DNA of 64,000 nt from Bryobacterales bacterium (GTDB lineage Bacteria > Acidobacteriota > Terriglobia > Bryobacterales > Bryobacteraceae), in contig JADJWL010000002.1 of assembly GCA_016716385.1 (NCBI GenBank), positions 248,001-312,000 of the forward strand. Reading direction: 5' to 3'. The notes beneath the pieces were generated by a model that was not told the origin of the DNA, searched no databases, and saw only the letters and a list, made by a program, of their open reading frames with translations. The translations under genes and the position numbers were made by a program. Below, one piece after another: positions 16,903-28,671 of this stretch; the first letter of the stretch is position 1; the number at the start of each line of letters is the position of its first letter.

Positions 16903-16978
16903 GGGCGGCTAGCTCAGTTGGGAGAGCACGGCGTTCGCAACGCCGGGGTCGTGGGTTCGAGTCCCATGCCGTCCACCA
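16903..16978 (+). tRNA. tRNA-Ala(CGC)
   Basis: A 76-nt cloverleaf. The acceptor stem is GGGCGGC/GCCGTCC with one G-U pair, followed by discriminator A and an encoded CCA. The D arm is GCTC/GAGC. The anticodon stem is CGGCG/CGCCG with loop TTCGCAA, giving anticodon CGC, which reads GCG (Ala). The T arm is GTGGG-TTCGAGT-CCCAT. A TATACT at 16883-16888 lies 14 bp upstream and probably serves as the -10 box; the -35 is weak and overlaps the divergent methyltransferase start. Confidence 0.96.
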
Positions 16979-16995
16979 TACCCTCCCTCATTTCT

Positions 16996-17292
16996 TCAGA
17001 ACTTCCAATTCCGGCTGATGTAATCCATCATCGTCAGGGCAAACAGGAACATCAACCACAGGAACCCGCCTCCGACGCATAGCTTGGTCAGGCGCGTCGA
17101 ATACTTCACGTGCATGAACCAGAGGATCACGGCCATCGCCTTGGTCACGGCGATCGCCATGGCCACCAGGGCGTTGAACACGCCCAGGTCAACGTAGGAG
17201 ATCGCCACCGTCAGATAGGTCAACACCAGAAGCGATGCGAACACCAGCAGATAGACCCGTACGGGAACGACGTGATGCGTGGTATCGGACAT
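16996..17292 (-). CDS. ctaF: caa3 cytochrome c oxidase subunit IV (COX4-like)
   Basis: A 98-aa protein with three predicted membrane helices (about 12-33, 38-60 and 70-90). It carries the family block KAMAVILWFMHVKYSTRLTKL. Prokaryotic COX4/CtaF is an accessory subunit that stabilises the CuB site in bacterial haem-copper oxidases. It is the last gene of the actA-to-cox operon, 3 bp after subunit III. Confidence 0.88.
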   Translation of the reverse strand: MSDTTHHVVPVRVYLLVFASLLVLTYLTVAISYVDLGVFNALVAMAIAVTKAMAVILWFMHVKYSTRLTKLCVGGGFLWLMFLFALTMMDYISRNWKF

Positions 17293-17295
17293 GGG

Positions 17296-17997
17296 TTAGT
17301 GACCTCCGCTTCCGGGGGGCAGGTGGCCTCCCAGCAGGTAGAGCAACGGGAACAGGAAGATCCAGACAATGTCGACGAAGTGCCAGTACAGCCCGAACAT
17401 CTCGACCGGAGTGTAGTATTCGGGCGTGTACCAGCCTTTCGACGCATTGAAGATCAGTACCAGCAGGATGCCGGCCCCGATGATCATGTGCAGTGCGTGC
17501 AGCCCCGTCATCCCGAAGTACAGCGAGAAGAACAACTCCGCGTTCTTGGGATTGCCGCCTTCGGTGAACTGGAAGGAAGGTCCGGGAACGTGGTGGTGTT
17601 CGAACTTGTCGGCGTATTCGATGACTTTCACGCCCAGGAACGCGGCCCCTAGGATCAGAGTCAGTACGAGGAAGAGGACGATCCGGCTCCTGTTTCCGAC
17701 CTGCGCGGAATGGACAGCCATGGCCATCGTCAAACTGGAACAGATCAGGACGGTTGTGTTGAACGTTCCGAGCGGGATGTTCAGCGTGTGGCTGGCAGCC
17801 ACGAACGAGTCGAAGTACGCGTTCCGGTAGACGATGTAGGCAATGAACAGACCACCGAAGAACATGATTTCGGTGATCAGGAACAGCCACATCCCGAGTG
17901 TCGACGCGTCCTTCTGCTGGTCGGCCGTGTCGAACTGGTGGAGAAGCGCAGCCGGATGCCCGGCGGTGGCGTGCGCGCTATGACTTGACAAGCTCAA
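17296..17997 (-). CDS. ctaE: cytochrome c oxidase subunit III
   Basis: A 233-aa integral membrane subunit with GMWLFLITEIMFFGGLFIAY, HMIIGAGILLVLIFNASKG and the C-terminal FGLYWHFVDIVWIFLFPLLY, which contains the conserved WHFVD signature. It lacks the two N-terminal helices of the mitochondrial form, as expected for a five-helix bacterial CtaE. The start overlaps the subunit I stop by 20 bp, indicating coupled translation. Confidence 0.93.
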   Translation of the reverse strand: MSLSSHSAHATAGHPAALLHQFDTADQQKDASTLGMWLFLITEIMFFGGLFIAYIVYRNAYFDSFVAASHTLNIPLGTFNTTVLICSSLTMAMAVHSAQVGNRSRIVLFLVLTLILGAAFLGVKVIEYADKFEHHHVPGPSFQFTEGGNPKNAELFFSLYFGMTGLHALHMIIGAGILLVLIFNASKGWYTPEYYTPVEMFGLYWHFVDIVWIFLFPLLYLLGGHLPPGSGGH

Positions 17998-19603
17998 ACT
18001 CCTCTTTGTGGTATGAGTAGGCCGGCTCGGTCACGACCGGCGTCTCTTCGAAGTTCTCAGTAGGCGGCGGTGAGGGCGTCTTCCACTCGAGGCCGGTCCC
18101 GCCCCATGGATTCGCCCCGGCGATTTCGCCCTTCTTCAGCGACCAGACCAGATAGAACACGGGCAGAGCATACCCGAGCGCGAGCACGGAAGCCCCGATG
18201 GAGGACATCACGTTGAAGATCTGGAACTCCTCCGGATACTGGTGATAGCGGCGCGGCATGCCGAGATAGCCGAGCAGGAACTGCGGGAAGAACGTGAAGT
18301 TGAACCCGACGAAGACCAGCCACGCCGCAGTCTTTGCCGGCACTTCCGGATACATGCGCCCGAACATCTTCGGCCACCAGAAGTGGATTGCGCCCAGATA
18401 GCCCATGATGGCGCCACCGACCATGATGTAGTGGAAGTGGGCTACCACGAAGTAGGTGTCATGCACGTGCACGTCCAACCCCATAGCCGCCAGGAACAGG
18501 CCAGTGAGGCCGCCCACGGTAAACAGGCCGATGAACCCGAAGGCGTAGATCATGGGCGTGCCGAAGCTGACCGAACCTTTGTAGATGGTCGCCAGCCAGT
18601 TGAAGACCTTGATCGCCGAAGGGACACCGACGAGGTAGGTGATGATCGAGAACACCAGGCTCGCGTAGACCGACTGGCTGCTGACGAACATGTGGTGGCC
18701 CCAGACGAGGAAGCCCAGGACCGCGATGGCCACGCTTGAGAAGGCGACGAACTTGTAGCCGAAGACCTCGCGCCGCGTGAAGGTCGAGATGATCTCGCTC
18801 ATGACACCGAGCGCGGGCAGAATCATGATGTACACCGCGGGGTGCGAGTAGAACCAGAAGAGGTGCTGGAACAGTACCGGATCGCCGCCGAGCGCCGGAT
18901 CGAAAATGCCGATGCGGAACATGCGCTCCACACCGACAAGCAGGATCGTCACCGCGACAACGGGCGTTCCCAGCACCATGATCAGCGAGGTGGCATAGTG
19001 CGCCCAGATGAACAGCGGCAAGCGGAACCACGTCATACCCGGTGCGCGCATGCGATGAATGGAGACGAGGAAGTTCAACCCGGTCAGGATCGACGAGAAG
19101 CCGGTGATGAACACGCCGACCGCCGTGACCATGACGTTGGAATTCGAATAGGTGCTCGAATAGGGCGTATAGAATGTCCAGCCGGTGTCGATGCCGCCCA
19201 TGAGCGCGGCGCTGATGGCCAGGGTTCCGCCCACCATAAAGACGTACCAGCTCAGCAGGTTCAGGCGGGGGAACGCCAAGTCCCTGGCGCCGATCATGAT
19301 CGGAATGAGGAAGTTGCCGATCACCGCCGGGATGGAAGGGATCAGGAAGAAAAAGACCATGATGATCCCGTGCATGGTGAACAGCTTGTTGTACGTCTCG
19401 GACTGGAACAGGTCGCCTGGAGGCGTCAGCAGTTCGAGCCGGATGCCGACGGCGAACAGACCGCCCAGGAGGAAGAAGAAGCTGATGGAAAACAGATACA
19501 GGAGGCCGATCCGCTTGTGGTCGAGCGTGAGCAACCACGACTTCAGATCGTATCCGGCATTCAGATAATTGCGGGTTTCCTTGCTCTCGATTGCCGTACT
19601 CAT
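17978..19603 (-). CDS. ctaD: cytochrome c oxidase subunit I, A2-type (caa3)
   Basis: A 541-aa catalytic subunit with 12 helices, binding low-spin haem, high-spin haem and CuB. Ligand motifs are MHGIIM with H78, FYSHPAVYIMILP with H254, GHHMF, and HDTYFVVAHFHY. The helix-VI motif reads Y252-S253-H-P-A-V-Y, not SHPEVY. The missing glutamate with the preceding Tyr-Ser is the mark of A2-type oxidases such as the Rhodothermus and Thermus caa3 enzymes. Tyr258 in the same motif is the expected cross-linked tyrosine. Position downstream of act genes indicates that it takes electrons from ACIII. Confidence 0.96.
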   Translation of the reverse strand: MSTAIESKETRNYLNAGYDLKSWLLTLDHKRIGLLYLFSISFFFLLGGLFAVGIRLELLTPPGDLFQSETYNKLFTMHGIIMVFFFLIPSIPAVIGNFLIPIMIGARDLAFPRLNLLSWYVFMVGGTLAISAALMGGIDTGWTFYTPYSSTYSNSNVMVTAVGVFITGFSSILTGLNFLVSIHRMRAPGMTWFRLPLFIWAHYATSLIMVLGTPVVAVTILLVGVERMFRIGIFDPALGGDPVLFQHLFWFYSHPAVYIMILPALGVMSEIISTFTRREVFGYKFVAFSSVAIAVLGFLVWGHHMFVSSQSVYASLVFSIITYLVGVPSAIKVFNWLATIYKGSVSFGTPMIYAFGFIGLFTVGGLTGLFLAAMGLDVHVHDTYFVVAHFHYIMVGGAIMGYLGAIHFWWPKMFGRMYPEVPAKTAAWLVFVGFNFTFFPQFLLGYLGMPRRYHQYPEEFQIFNVMSSIGASVLALGYALPVFYLVWSLKKGEIAGANPWGGTGLEWKTPSPPPTENFEETPVVTEPAYSYHKEEFELVKS

Positions 19604-19622
19604 AAGAACTTGCCTCTATGAC

Positions 19623-20597
19623 TCACACCCCATCGGCCGACGGAGCGCTCTGCGTCCCGGTGGCCGGACCGCCCTTTAGTGACTTGATGTACTCGATCAA
19701 CTGCACCAACTGATCCTCGGTGACAAGACCCTGAAACGTGGGCATGATTCCCTGGTAGCCGGCGACCACCTTCGCCTGCGGGTTGAGAATGGACTCCCGG
19801 ATGTAATTTTCATCCGCCGTCACTTTCTGGCCGCTCTCCAACTGCACGGCCTTGGCGAAGACGCCCTCCAGGTTGGGACCGCGGCCCGTGCCGTCGGGCC
19901 GGTGGCAGTTGTTGCATGCCAGTTCGGCGAACAACTTTTCCCCGCGCTCCACCAGCGTCCCCTGTCCGGCGGCGCCGGCGAGCCACGCTTCATAATCCTG
20001 GGGCTCCATGACATACACGGAACCAATCATTCCAGAATGCTGGTTCCCGCAGTATTCCGCACAGAAGAGGTGATACTTGCCCGGCTTGGTGGCCTTGAAC
20101 CACAGTTGCGTATAGCGGCCCGGCAGCACGTCCATCTTGGTGCGGAAGGCAGGAATGTAGAAGTCGTGCAGCACGTCCTCTGAGGTCATCGTGAGGCGCA
20201 CAGCCTTGCCGACCGGGACGTGCAGTTCATTGATTTCCCGGTTGCCCGCCAGATGCTGGATTTTCCACATCCACTGTTTACCCGTCACCCACATCTCGAC
20301 CGCCTCGGCCGGTGGCGTCACAATCGTGAAGTAGAGGCGGGCGCTCCAGAAGAACATCACCATGACGAGGATGAACGGGATTACAGTCCAGGTGAGTTCC
20401 AGGGCCATTCCGCCATGGAAGGGCGCAGGGACCTCCGTTGCAGACTTGCGCCGGAACTTGATGGAGAAGAAGACTAGCGTCAGGAAGATCGCGACCGAGA
20501 AGAATACGCTCAGCGCAACCATGAAGAAGTAGAAGTTATCGACGCTCGAGGCGAAGCTCGATGCCTGCTCAGGAAAAAATGCGAATTTCGTTCCCAT
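19623..20597 (-). CDS. ctaC: cytochrome c oxidase subunit II with fused cytochrome c domain
   Basis: A 324-aa protein with two N-terminal helices (about 22-46 and 66-90), then the cupredoxin domain holding the CuA site: H144 in VLHDFYIP and C179, C183, H187, M190 in CAEYCGNQHSGM. A class I cytochrome c follows, with C228-N-N-C231-H232 and probable axial M285 in GIMPTFQG. The fusion defines a caa3-type enzyme, so no soluble cytochrome c is strictly needed between ACIII and the oxidase. Confidence 0.96.
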   Translation of the reverse strand: MGTKFAFFPEQASSFASSVDNFYFFMVALSVFFSVAIFLTLVFFSIKFRRKSATEVPAPFHGGMALELTWTVIPFILVMVMFFWSARLYFTIVTPPAEAVEMWVTGKQWMWKIQHLAGNREINELHVPVGKAVRLTMTSEDVLHDFYIPAFRTKMDVLPGRYTQLWFKATKPGKYHLFCAEYCGNQHSGMIGSVYVMEPQDYEAWLAGAAGQGTLVERGEKLFAELACNNCHRPDGTGRGPNLEGVFAKAVQLESGQKVTADENYIRESILNPQAKVVAGYQGIMPTFQGLVTEDQLVQLIEYIKSLKGGPATGTQSAPSADGV

Positions 20598-20609
20598 ATA
20601 AGACCAGCT

Positions 20610-21461
20610 TCATCGGGGAGCGCCGGCGAGCGCGTGACGCGCCCGGCGGTCGCGCCGGAACATGATGAACAGAAAACTCACCAGGGCCAGCAGAGTCGCG
20701 GTAGCGGCCAGCCGCAAGATGTTGAGGGCCACCGTCGTGTACTTGCCGGTGGCGGGATCATAGTGGTAACAGAACAACAATAACTTGTCGATGGGCGAGC
20801 CGATCTTGTTCTCGCTTGCCTCAAGCAGGGCGAACCGGATGTCGCGCGGGGCATACTCCACGCCGTACAGATAGCGGGACAGCTTGCCTTCCAGCGTCGC
20901 CACGACGATACCGCTGGCGTGCGCAAACTGCTGCCGATCCTCATCCCAGGTGTAGCGGAAGCCGAGCGCCGCCGTGACGGCGCGGACCGACTCCTCATCG
21001 CCTGTGAGGAAATGGAATCCAGTCTCCGAACCGGGCTTGGCGAACCGGCCCATCGCGGCGTCTTTGCGCTTGGCTGCCTGGACGGGTGTCTCCCGAGGGT
21101 CGAAGCTGACGACGATCACCTCGAAATCCTTGCCGGGCTGCAACAGGACTCCCTTCAGGCCCGAGATGAGTCCGTTCAGGATCTGCGAGCAGAGCATCGG
21201 GCATTCGTAGTAGACCGGCGCGATGATCGCGGGCCGCTTGCCGAAGTACTGCCGTAAGGTCACGGTTTGCCCCTGCTCGTCGCGGAACGGCAGATCGAGC
21301 GGGAGAGTCTCGTCGAGCCGCTGGTCAAAGCCGACGTCCTTCAGGGCGTCCGCCTGCGTCGTGGCGGGTTGACCGACAGGGCCCTGCATCATGCCGCGCT
21401 GGGCATAGGTCAAGGGCGCTGCGAAAAGGGCGCAGAACAGAATGGTTGCGCCGCGCTTCAC
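20610..21461 (-). CDS. SCO1/SenC copper chaperone for the CuA site
   Basis: A 283-aa protein from the GTG at 21461, preceded by GGGAGG 9 nt upstream and lying in a GTGA overlap with the gene before it. It begins with a signal sequence (KRGATILFCALFAAPLTYAQ). The thioredoxin-like fold carries the copper-binding CPMLC motif in YYECPMLCSQILNG, and a distal histidine in QFAHASGIVVAT. A C-terminal membrane helix (about residues 250-270) ends in FLIMFRRDRRARHAL. SCO proteins load copper into CuA of subunit II, whose gene follows 12 bp later. Confidence 0.9.
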   Translation of the reverse strand: MKRGATILFCALFAAPLTYAQRGMMQGPVGQPATTQADALKDVGFDQRLDETLPLDLPFRDEQGQTVTLRQYFGKRPAIIAPVYYECPMLCSQILNGLISGLKGVLLQPGKDFEVIVVSFDPRETPVQAAKRKDAAMGRFAKPGSETGFHFLTGDEESVRAVTAALGFRYTWDEDRQQFAHASGIVVATLEGKLSRYLYGVEYAPRDIRFALLEASENKIGSPIDKLLLFCYHYDPATGKYTTVALNILRLAATATLLALVSFLFIMFRRDRRARHALAGAPR

Positions 21462-21904
21462 CGTGTAGCGCCTCCCTGTGCCGCCTGCTGCTGAGCCTGG
21501 GCCTGGATTTCCAGCCAGTTCTCGGGGGTCTTTGGCAGACCCTCGCGCGCGACAATTTCGAGGGCGCGGTCCACTGGGATGCGGACCATTCCCTGTTGCT
21601 GATCGATCCACTGGTAGCCCTCGACGAGAGCCTTCTGCCGGACCTTGTACTCGCTCCACTCGACGCGCGGCAGCGCCTGCAAACGGGGCTCAGGCGGCAT
21701 CACCTGCGGGTTGTCGAGCGTCGAGGGCTGCGGTCCTTCCTGCGAAGCCCTGACCTGGGCTCCGTAGACATCGAACAGGAACCACATGAGCATCATGACG
21801 ATGACAACTCCCCCGGCCAGCACCAGTCCGGAGCGGCTGACCGCGCCGACGGAGATGTCCGTTGTCTCGTGGCCCGTGTGATCGTGCTTAGTGGTGTCGT
21901 CCAT
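21458..21904 (-). CDS. single-helix membrane protein of the ACIII-oxidase operon
   Basis: A 148-aa protein with a His-rich cytoplasmic N-terminus (DDTTKHDHTGHETTD), one membrane helix (about 26-46, GLVLAGGVVIVMMLMWFLF) and a periplasmic tail. The tail contains EYKVRQKALVEGYQWIDQQQGMVRIPVDRALEIVAREGLP, so a short helical domain, and ends Gln/Ala-rich. It lies exactly between actF and SCO with overlaps on both sides. I do not recognise it as a named Act subunit. It may be an assembly factor or a small subunit linking ACIII with the oxidase; that is inference from position. Confidence 0.75.
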   Translation of the reverse strand: MDDTTKHDHTGHETTDISVGAVSRSGLVLAGGVVIVMMLMWFLFDVYGAQVRASQEGPQPSTLDNPQVMPPEPRLQALPRVEWSEYKVRQKALVEGYQWIDQQQGMVRIPVDRALEIVAREGLPKTPENWLEIQAQAQQQAAQGGATR

Positions 21905-23087
21905 GATGGATGGCCTCCTCCAAATACGGTTCGTGCTGCGGCAGGAGCGGCTGGCTCTTCAACTGGCTGTAGAACATCCACATGAAGATGCCCCCAACGC
22001 CGAGTTGCGCGGCCAAGTCCAGCCAGTGCACGCTGAAGTGCGGTGGTCCGCCATGGGAGAACGCCGGCGCGGCAAGCCAGAAGATATAGATGATTTGCAT
22101 GACAAACAGAAGCGTGACGACCGGGCGCACCCGGCCCGGATTCCGCTTCACATTCCGCGACAGCAGTACGGCGAACGGCACGATGAAGTTCAGGAACAGC
22201 AAACCGACTGCGATGATCTGCCAGCCGCCCTGGGTCCGGTTGACGTACCACGGGACCTCCTCGGCCAGATTGCCGCTCCAGATGATCAGATACTGCGAAA
22301 AATTGAAGTAGGCCCAGAGCATCACGAAGGCGAACTGCAGCTTGCCGAGGTCATGTAGATGGACCGAGGTCACGATCTCAGAGATGGGTTTGAACCGCAA
22401 CAAACCGGTCAGGGTCAGGATGATCAGAGCGAACACCGTCACGCCCTGCGATCCGAGCATCATGATCCCGTAAATGGTGGAGAACCAGTGCGGCTCAAGC
22501 GACATCAGCCAGTCGGTCGAGGCGAACGACAGAGTCAGAACGTAGAGCAACAGGCCGCCCGCGCTCACGCGCTGGAGGCGGGTGTGATAGGGCTCGGCGC
22601 CTTCGCGGTCCTGGGCCAGGGACCAGCCCCGCACCAGCCGGAGCAGGAAGAGCCAGATGCCGAAGTAGATCGCCGCGCGGATGTAGAAGAACGTTGTGTT
22701 CAGGTACGGCGCCTTCTGCTGCAGGATCGGGTCTTTGGCGACCACATCGGCGTGCGTCCACTCGTAGAGGGACTGCATGCCGAAGACCACCGGGAGGAAG
22801 AAGACAGCCATGAGCGGCAGATTGCCGGCTGCTGATTCGGTGATGCGCCGGGCCATGACGCCCCAGGCGCCCCCCGTCACGTGGTTCAACATCGTGATGG
22901 CGAGGCCGCCCAGTGCGATTCCAAACCAGAAGATAAAGGCGACGAGCCAGGAGCGGTAGAACTGCGCGGAATCCATGAAGAAGCCCGCCGCGCAGGCAGC
23001 CAGGCCGAGGACGCCGATGATCAAGGCGCGCTGGCGCTTGCTATCCAGGTAGGCGGCGACTTCAGGGGTTGGCGTGTAGGCCGTCAC
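21888..23087 (-). CDS. actF: alternative complex III subunit ActF (quinone-binding membrane subunit)
   Basis: About 400 aa from the GTG at 23087. This start has a GGGAGG six bases upstream and a GTGA overlap with actE; longer in-frame starts lie inside actE. Ten or so membrane helices are visible, beginning QRALIIGVLGLAACAAGFFM. ActF is a shorter relative of ActC (NrfD-like) that lacks the iron-sulfur partner. In ACIII structures it faces ActC across the membrane. The end overlaps the 148-aa gene by 17 bp. Confidence 0.88.
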   Translation of the reverse strand: MTAYTPTPEVAAYLDSKRQRALIIGVLGLAACAAGFFMDSAQFYRSWLVAFIFWFGIALGGLAITMLNHVTGGAWGVMARRITESAAGNLPLMAVFFLPVVFGMQSLYEWTHADVVAKDPILQQKAPYLNTTFFYIRAAIYFGIWLFLLRLVRGWSLAQDREGAEPYHTRLQRVSAGGLLLYVLTLSFASTDWLMSLEPHWFSTIYGIMMLGSQGVTVFALIILTLTGLLRFKPISEIVTSVHLHDLGKLQFAFVMLWAYFNFSQYLIIWSGNLAEEVPWYVNRTQGGWQIIAVGLLFLNFIVPFAVLLSRNVKRNPGRVRPVVTLLFVMQIIYIFWLAAPAFSHGGPPHFSVHWLDLAAQLGVGGIFMWMFYSQLKSQPLLPQHEPYLEEAIHHGRHH

Positions 23088-23686
23088 AGGCTGCCTCCCG
23101 CAGGCTTGATGCTGGACACCTGGTCGGGCGGCACGTCGTTGATGGTGCCGCTCTGGGCGCGCTGGAGCACGCGGATGTAGGCCACGATGGCCCACCGGTC
23201 GGCGGGCTCGATCTGCGCCGAGTAGTCGTACATAGCTCCGTAACCGTTCGTAATCACGTCGTAGAAGTAGCCAACCGGCGCGGTTCGCAGCCGTTCGGTG
23301 TGGTAAGAAGTCGGCCGCTTCATGCCGCGGCGCACGATCATGCCTTCGCCGCTGCCGGTGGCGTCATGGCAGGGCACGCAGTAGATGTTGAAGCGCTCCT
23401 GGCCCCGCTTCAACAGTTCAGCGGTGACAGGGACCGGCATCTCCGTGATGGGCCGGTTGTTCACCATCCCTGTGTGGAAGCGGGTGTCGTCCTTCAGAAG
23501 GCCGCGCGCGACCGATCCGGCCGGAATGGGACGCGATGCGCGGCGGTCGGCGAAGAACCCGCTCTTCTCGAGCGGCGAATATTTCGGCTGGTCGTGCATG
23601 TCCTGCCGGCACCCCACTGAAACGAGGGCGAGCAACAGCAGACCCGCGGCGCGAGACATCCTGAGATAAGCGGGATTAGTGCGCAA
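23084..23686 (-). CDS. actE: alternative complex III subunit ActE, mono-haem cytochrome c
   Basis: A 200-aa cytochrome with an N-terminal export signal ending LLLLALVSVGC, so probably lipid-anchored. There is one haem motif, CVPCH in FNIYCVPCHDATGSGEGM, with Met residues downstream as possible axial ligands. The TTG start at 23686 has a GAGGTG seven bases upstream and overlaps the actD stop by 11 bp; an ATG at 23659 is possible but has a poor ribosome site. ActE passes electrons from ActA towards the terminal oxidase. Confidence 0.9.
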   Translation of the reverse strand: MRTNPAYLRMSRAAGLLLLALVSVGCRQDMHDQPKYSPLEKSGFFADRRASRPIPAGSVARGLLKDDTRFHTGMVNNRPITEMPVPVTAELLKRGQERFNIYCVPCHDATGSGEGMIVRRGMKRPTSYHTERLRTAPVGYFYDVITNGYGAMYDYSAQIEPADRWAIVAYIRVLQRAQSGTINDVPPDQVSSIKPAGGSL

Positions 23687-24215
23687 CTTCGTTCACCTCG
23701 CGCGGTTGGAGACTCTTCAGAAATTCGCCTGTGCGGTCCGGTTCGAACAACGGATCTTCCGACTCGATACACAGGAAGAACTGGCTCGTGGACGCGAGCG
23801 CGAATCGGTCGACATTGAACACGGGATGATACGGTTGCGGGAAGCCGTTCATGATGATCATGCCGAGCACGGCCCCGAAGGCGGCCAGCAGAATCGTCAA
23901 CTCGAAGGTCACGGGCACGAAGGACGGCCAACTGGCGAATGGACGGCCGCCGACATTCAAGGGGTAATAGATCGCCGACGCCCAGTACTGCAGACCCAGG
24001 CCCGCAGACAGGCCCGCAATGCCTCCCAGCAGAACCGCCAGAGGCACCTTGTCCTCCTTCTCGCCGAAGCCGATCGCCTCGGAGAGGCCGTGGATCGGAA
24101 ACGGCGAGTAGGCGTCCAGCTTTCGGTATCCGGCGGCGTACGCCTTGTGCGCGGCCTCCACCAGATCGTGAGGCGAATCGAACTCGGCCATCAGGCCGTA
24201 CGTAGGATGCTTCAT
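23676..24215 (-). CDS. actD: alternative complex III subunit ActD (DUF3341)
   Basis: A 179-aa membrane protein with an N-terminal soluble part (YGLMAEFDSPHDLVEAAHKA, YRKLDAYSPFPIHGL) and two membrane helices (about 58-78 and 104-124). This is the DUF3341 arrangement that defines ActD. It overlaps actC by 4 bp (ATGA). Its role in the complex is structural. Confidence 0.92.
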   Translation of the reverse strand: MKHPTYGLMAEFDSPHDLVEAAHKAYAAGYRKLDAYSPFPIHGLSEAIGFGEKEDKVPLAVLLGGIAGLSAGLGLQYWASAIYYPLNVGGRPFASWPSFVPVTFELTILLAAFGAVLGMIIMNGFPQPYHPVFNVDRFALASTSQFFLCIESEDPLFEPDRTGEFLKSLQPREVNEVAH

Positions 24216-25630
24216 GATTGCACCGCCGTGCCTTCCGGCGAGGGCTCCTTGGTGGCCGGAAGAATCGTACGCATTTCAAAGATCGCGATCATCGGCAGGA
24301 AGCGGATGAACAGGAACAGGAGTGTGGAGAACAAGCCGATCGTTCCGACGAAGAGCGCCCAGTCGAAGACCGTCGGCACATACATCCCCCACGACGACGG
24401 CAGGAAATCGCGATGCAGGCTCGTGACAACGATGACGAAGCGTTCCAGCCACATGCCGATGTTCACGATGATCGACATGAAGAACAGGAAGCTCACGTTC
24501 GACCGTAGTTTCTTGAACCACAGCGTCTGCGGCATCAGACCGTTGCAGAAGATCAGCGCCGCGTACGCCCACCAGTACGGGCCGGTCATGCGATTCCAGA
24601 TCATGTAGCGCTCATACTGGTTGGCGCTGTACCAGCCGTAGAACGCTTCCATCGCGTATCCGTAAGCGACGATCAGACCGGTTGCCAGCATCACCTTCGC
24701 CATGTTCTGCAGGTGGCGCATCGTGATAAAGTCTTCGAGGCCGTAGAACTTGCGCAGCGGGATGGCGATCGTCAGGACCATCGCGAAGCCGGAGTAGATG
24801 GCGCCGGCGACGAAGTAGGGCGGGAAGATGGTCGCGTGCCAGCCCGGAATCACCGACACCGAGAAGTCAAAACTCACGACCGTGTGGACCGAAAGCACCA
24901 GCGGGGTCGCCAGGCCGGCTAGCAGGAGGGAAGCCGTCTCGTAGCGGTGCCAGTGGATGGCCGAACCGCGCCAGCCGAGAGACAGGAACCCGTAGATGTA
25001 CCGGGCGAAGCCCTTGGCCTTATCGCGCAGGTTGCCGAAGTCCGGGATCAGGCCGACATACCAGAACAGCAGCGACACCGTGCCGTAGGTCGAGACCGCG
25101 AACACGTCCCACAGCAGCGGGCTGCGGAACTGCGGCATCAGCGCCATGGTATTCGGATAGGGCAGCAGCCAGTAGGCGGCAAGCCAGGGTCGGCCGGTAT
25201 GCAGAATCGGGAACAGCAGTGCGCACGCTACGGCGAACAGCGTCATTGCTTCGGCGAACCGGCTGATCGACATGCGCCACTGCTGGCGGAGGAGAAGAAG
25301 GATGGCTGAAATAAGCGTTCCCGCGTGACCGATACCAATCCACCAGACGAAGTTGATGATGGCGAAACCCCAGCCGACCGGGACATTGACGCCCCAGACG
25401 CCGGTACCGAGAAAGAGAAGCGCGCCGATCGAGCCCAGCCCGAGCGCCATGAGCGTGAAGGCAAGCCCGAAGCCGGCGAACCAGCCGATCGGCGTTTTCG
25501 ACGTCAGGACGATGGCGGCGATCTTGTCCGTCATCGACCCGAAAGAGTGCCCCCCGCCGACGACTTCCGCCCGCTTCTGGCGCGCGATCTCGCTCGCGGG
25601 GTTGTGCGAATGCGGTTGCGTAAGTTCCAT
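24212..25630 (-). CDS. actC: alternative complex III subunit ActC (NrfD/PsrC family)
   Basis: A 472-aa integral membrane protein with about ten helices, of the polysulfide reductase NrfD family. Segments seen include FVWWIGIGHAGTLISAILLLL, GWHATIFPPYFVAGAIYSGFA and MSIIVNIGMWLERFVIV. ActC binds quinol next to the iron-sulfur domain of ActB and is the main quinol-oxidation site. It starts 6 bp after actB and overlaps actD. Confidence 0.95.
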   Translation of the reverse strand: MELTQPHSHNPASEIARQKRAEVVGGGHSFGSMTDKIAAIVLTSKTPIGWFAGFGLAFTLMALGLGSIGALLFLGTGVWGVNVPVGWGFAIINFVWWIGIGHAGTLISAILLLLRQQWRMSISRFAEAMTLFAVACALLFPILHTGRPWLAAYWLLPYPNTMALMPQFRSPLLWDVFAVSTYGTVSLLFWYVGLIPDFGNLRDKAKGFARYIYGFLSLGWRGSAIHWHRYETASLLLAGLATPLVLSVHTVVSFDFSVSVIPGWHATIFPPYFVAGAIYSGFAMVLTIAIPLRKFYGLEDFITMRHLQNMAKVMLATGLIVAYGYAMEAFYGWYSANQYERYMIWNRMTGPYWWAYAALIFCNGLMPQTLWFKKLRSNVSFLFFMSIIVNIGMWLERFVIVVTSLHRDFLPSSWGMYVPTVFDWALFVGTIGLFSTLLFLFIRFLPMIAIFEMRTILPATKEPSPEGTAVQS

Positions 25631-25636
25631 GGCCCG

Positions 25637-28639
<3,003 letters not shown>

Positions 28640-28671
28640 TGAATTTCAACTCACCTGTTCCGATCCGCCGG

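Noticed and set aside
21462..21659. N-terminal extension of the SCO protein
   Set aside because: It is out-of-frame sequence of the 148-aa gene; the GTG at 21461 has a GGGAGG box and begins the signal peptide.
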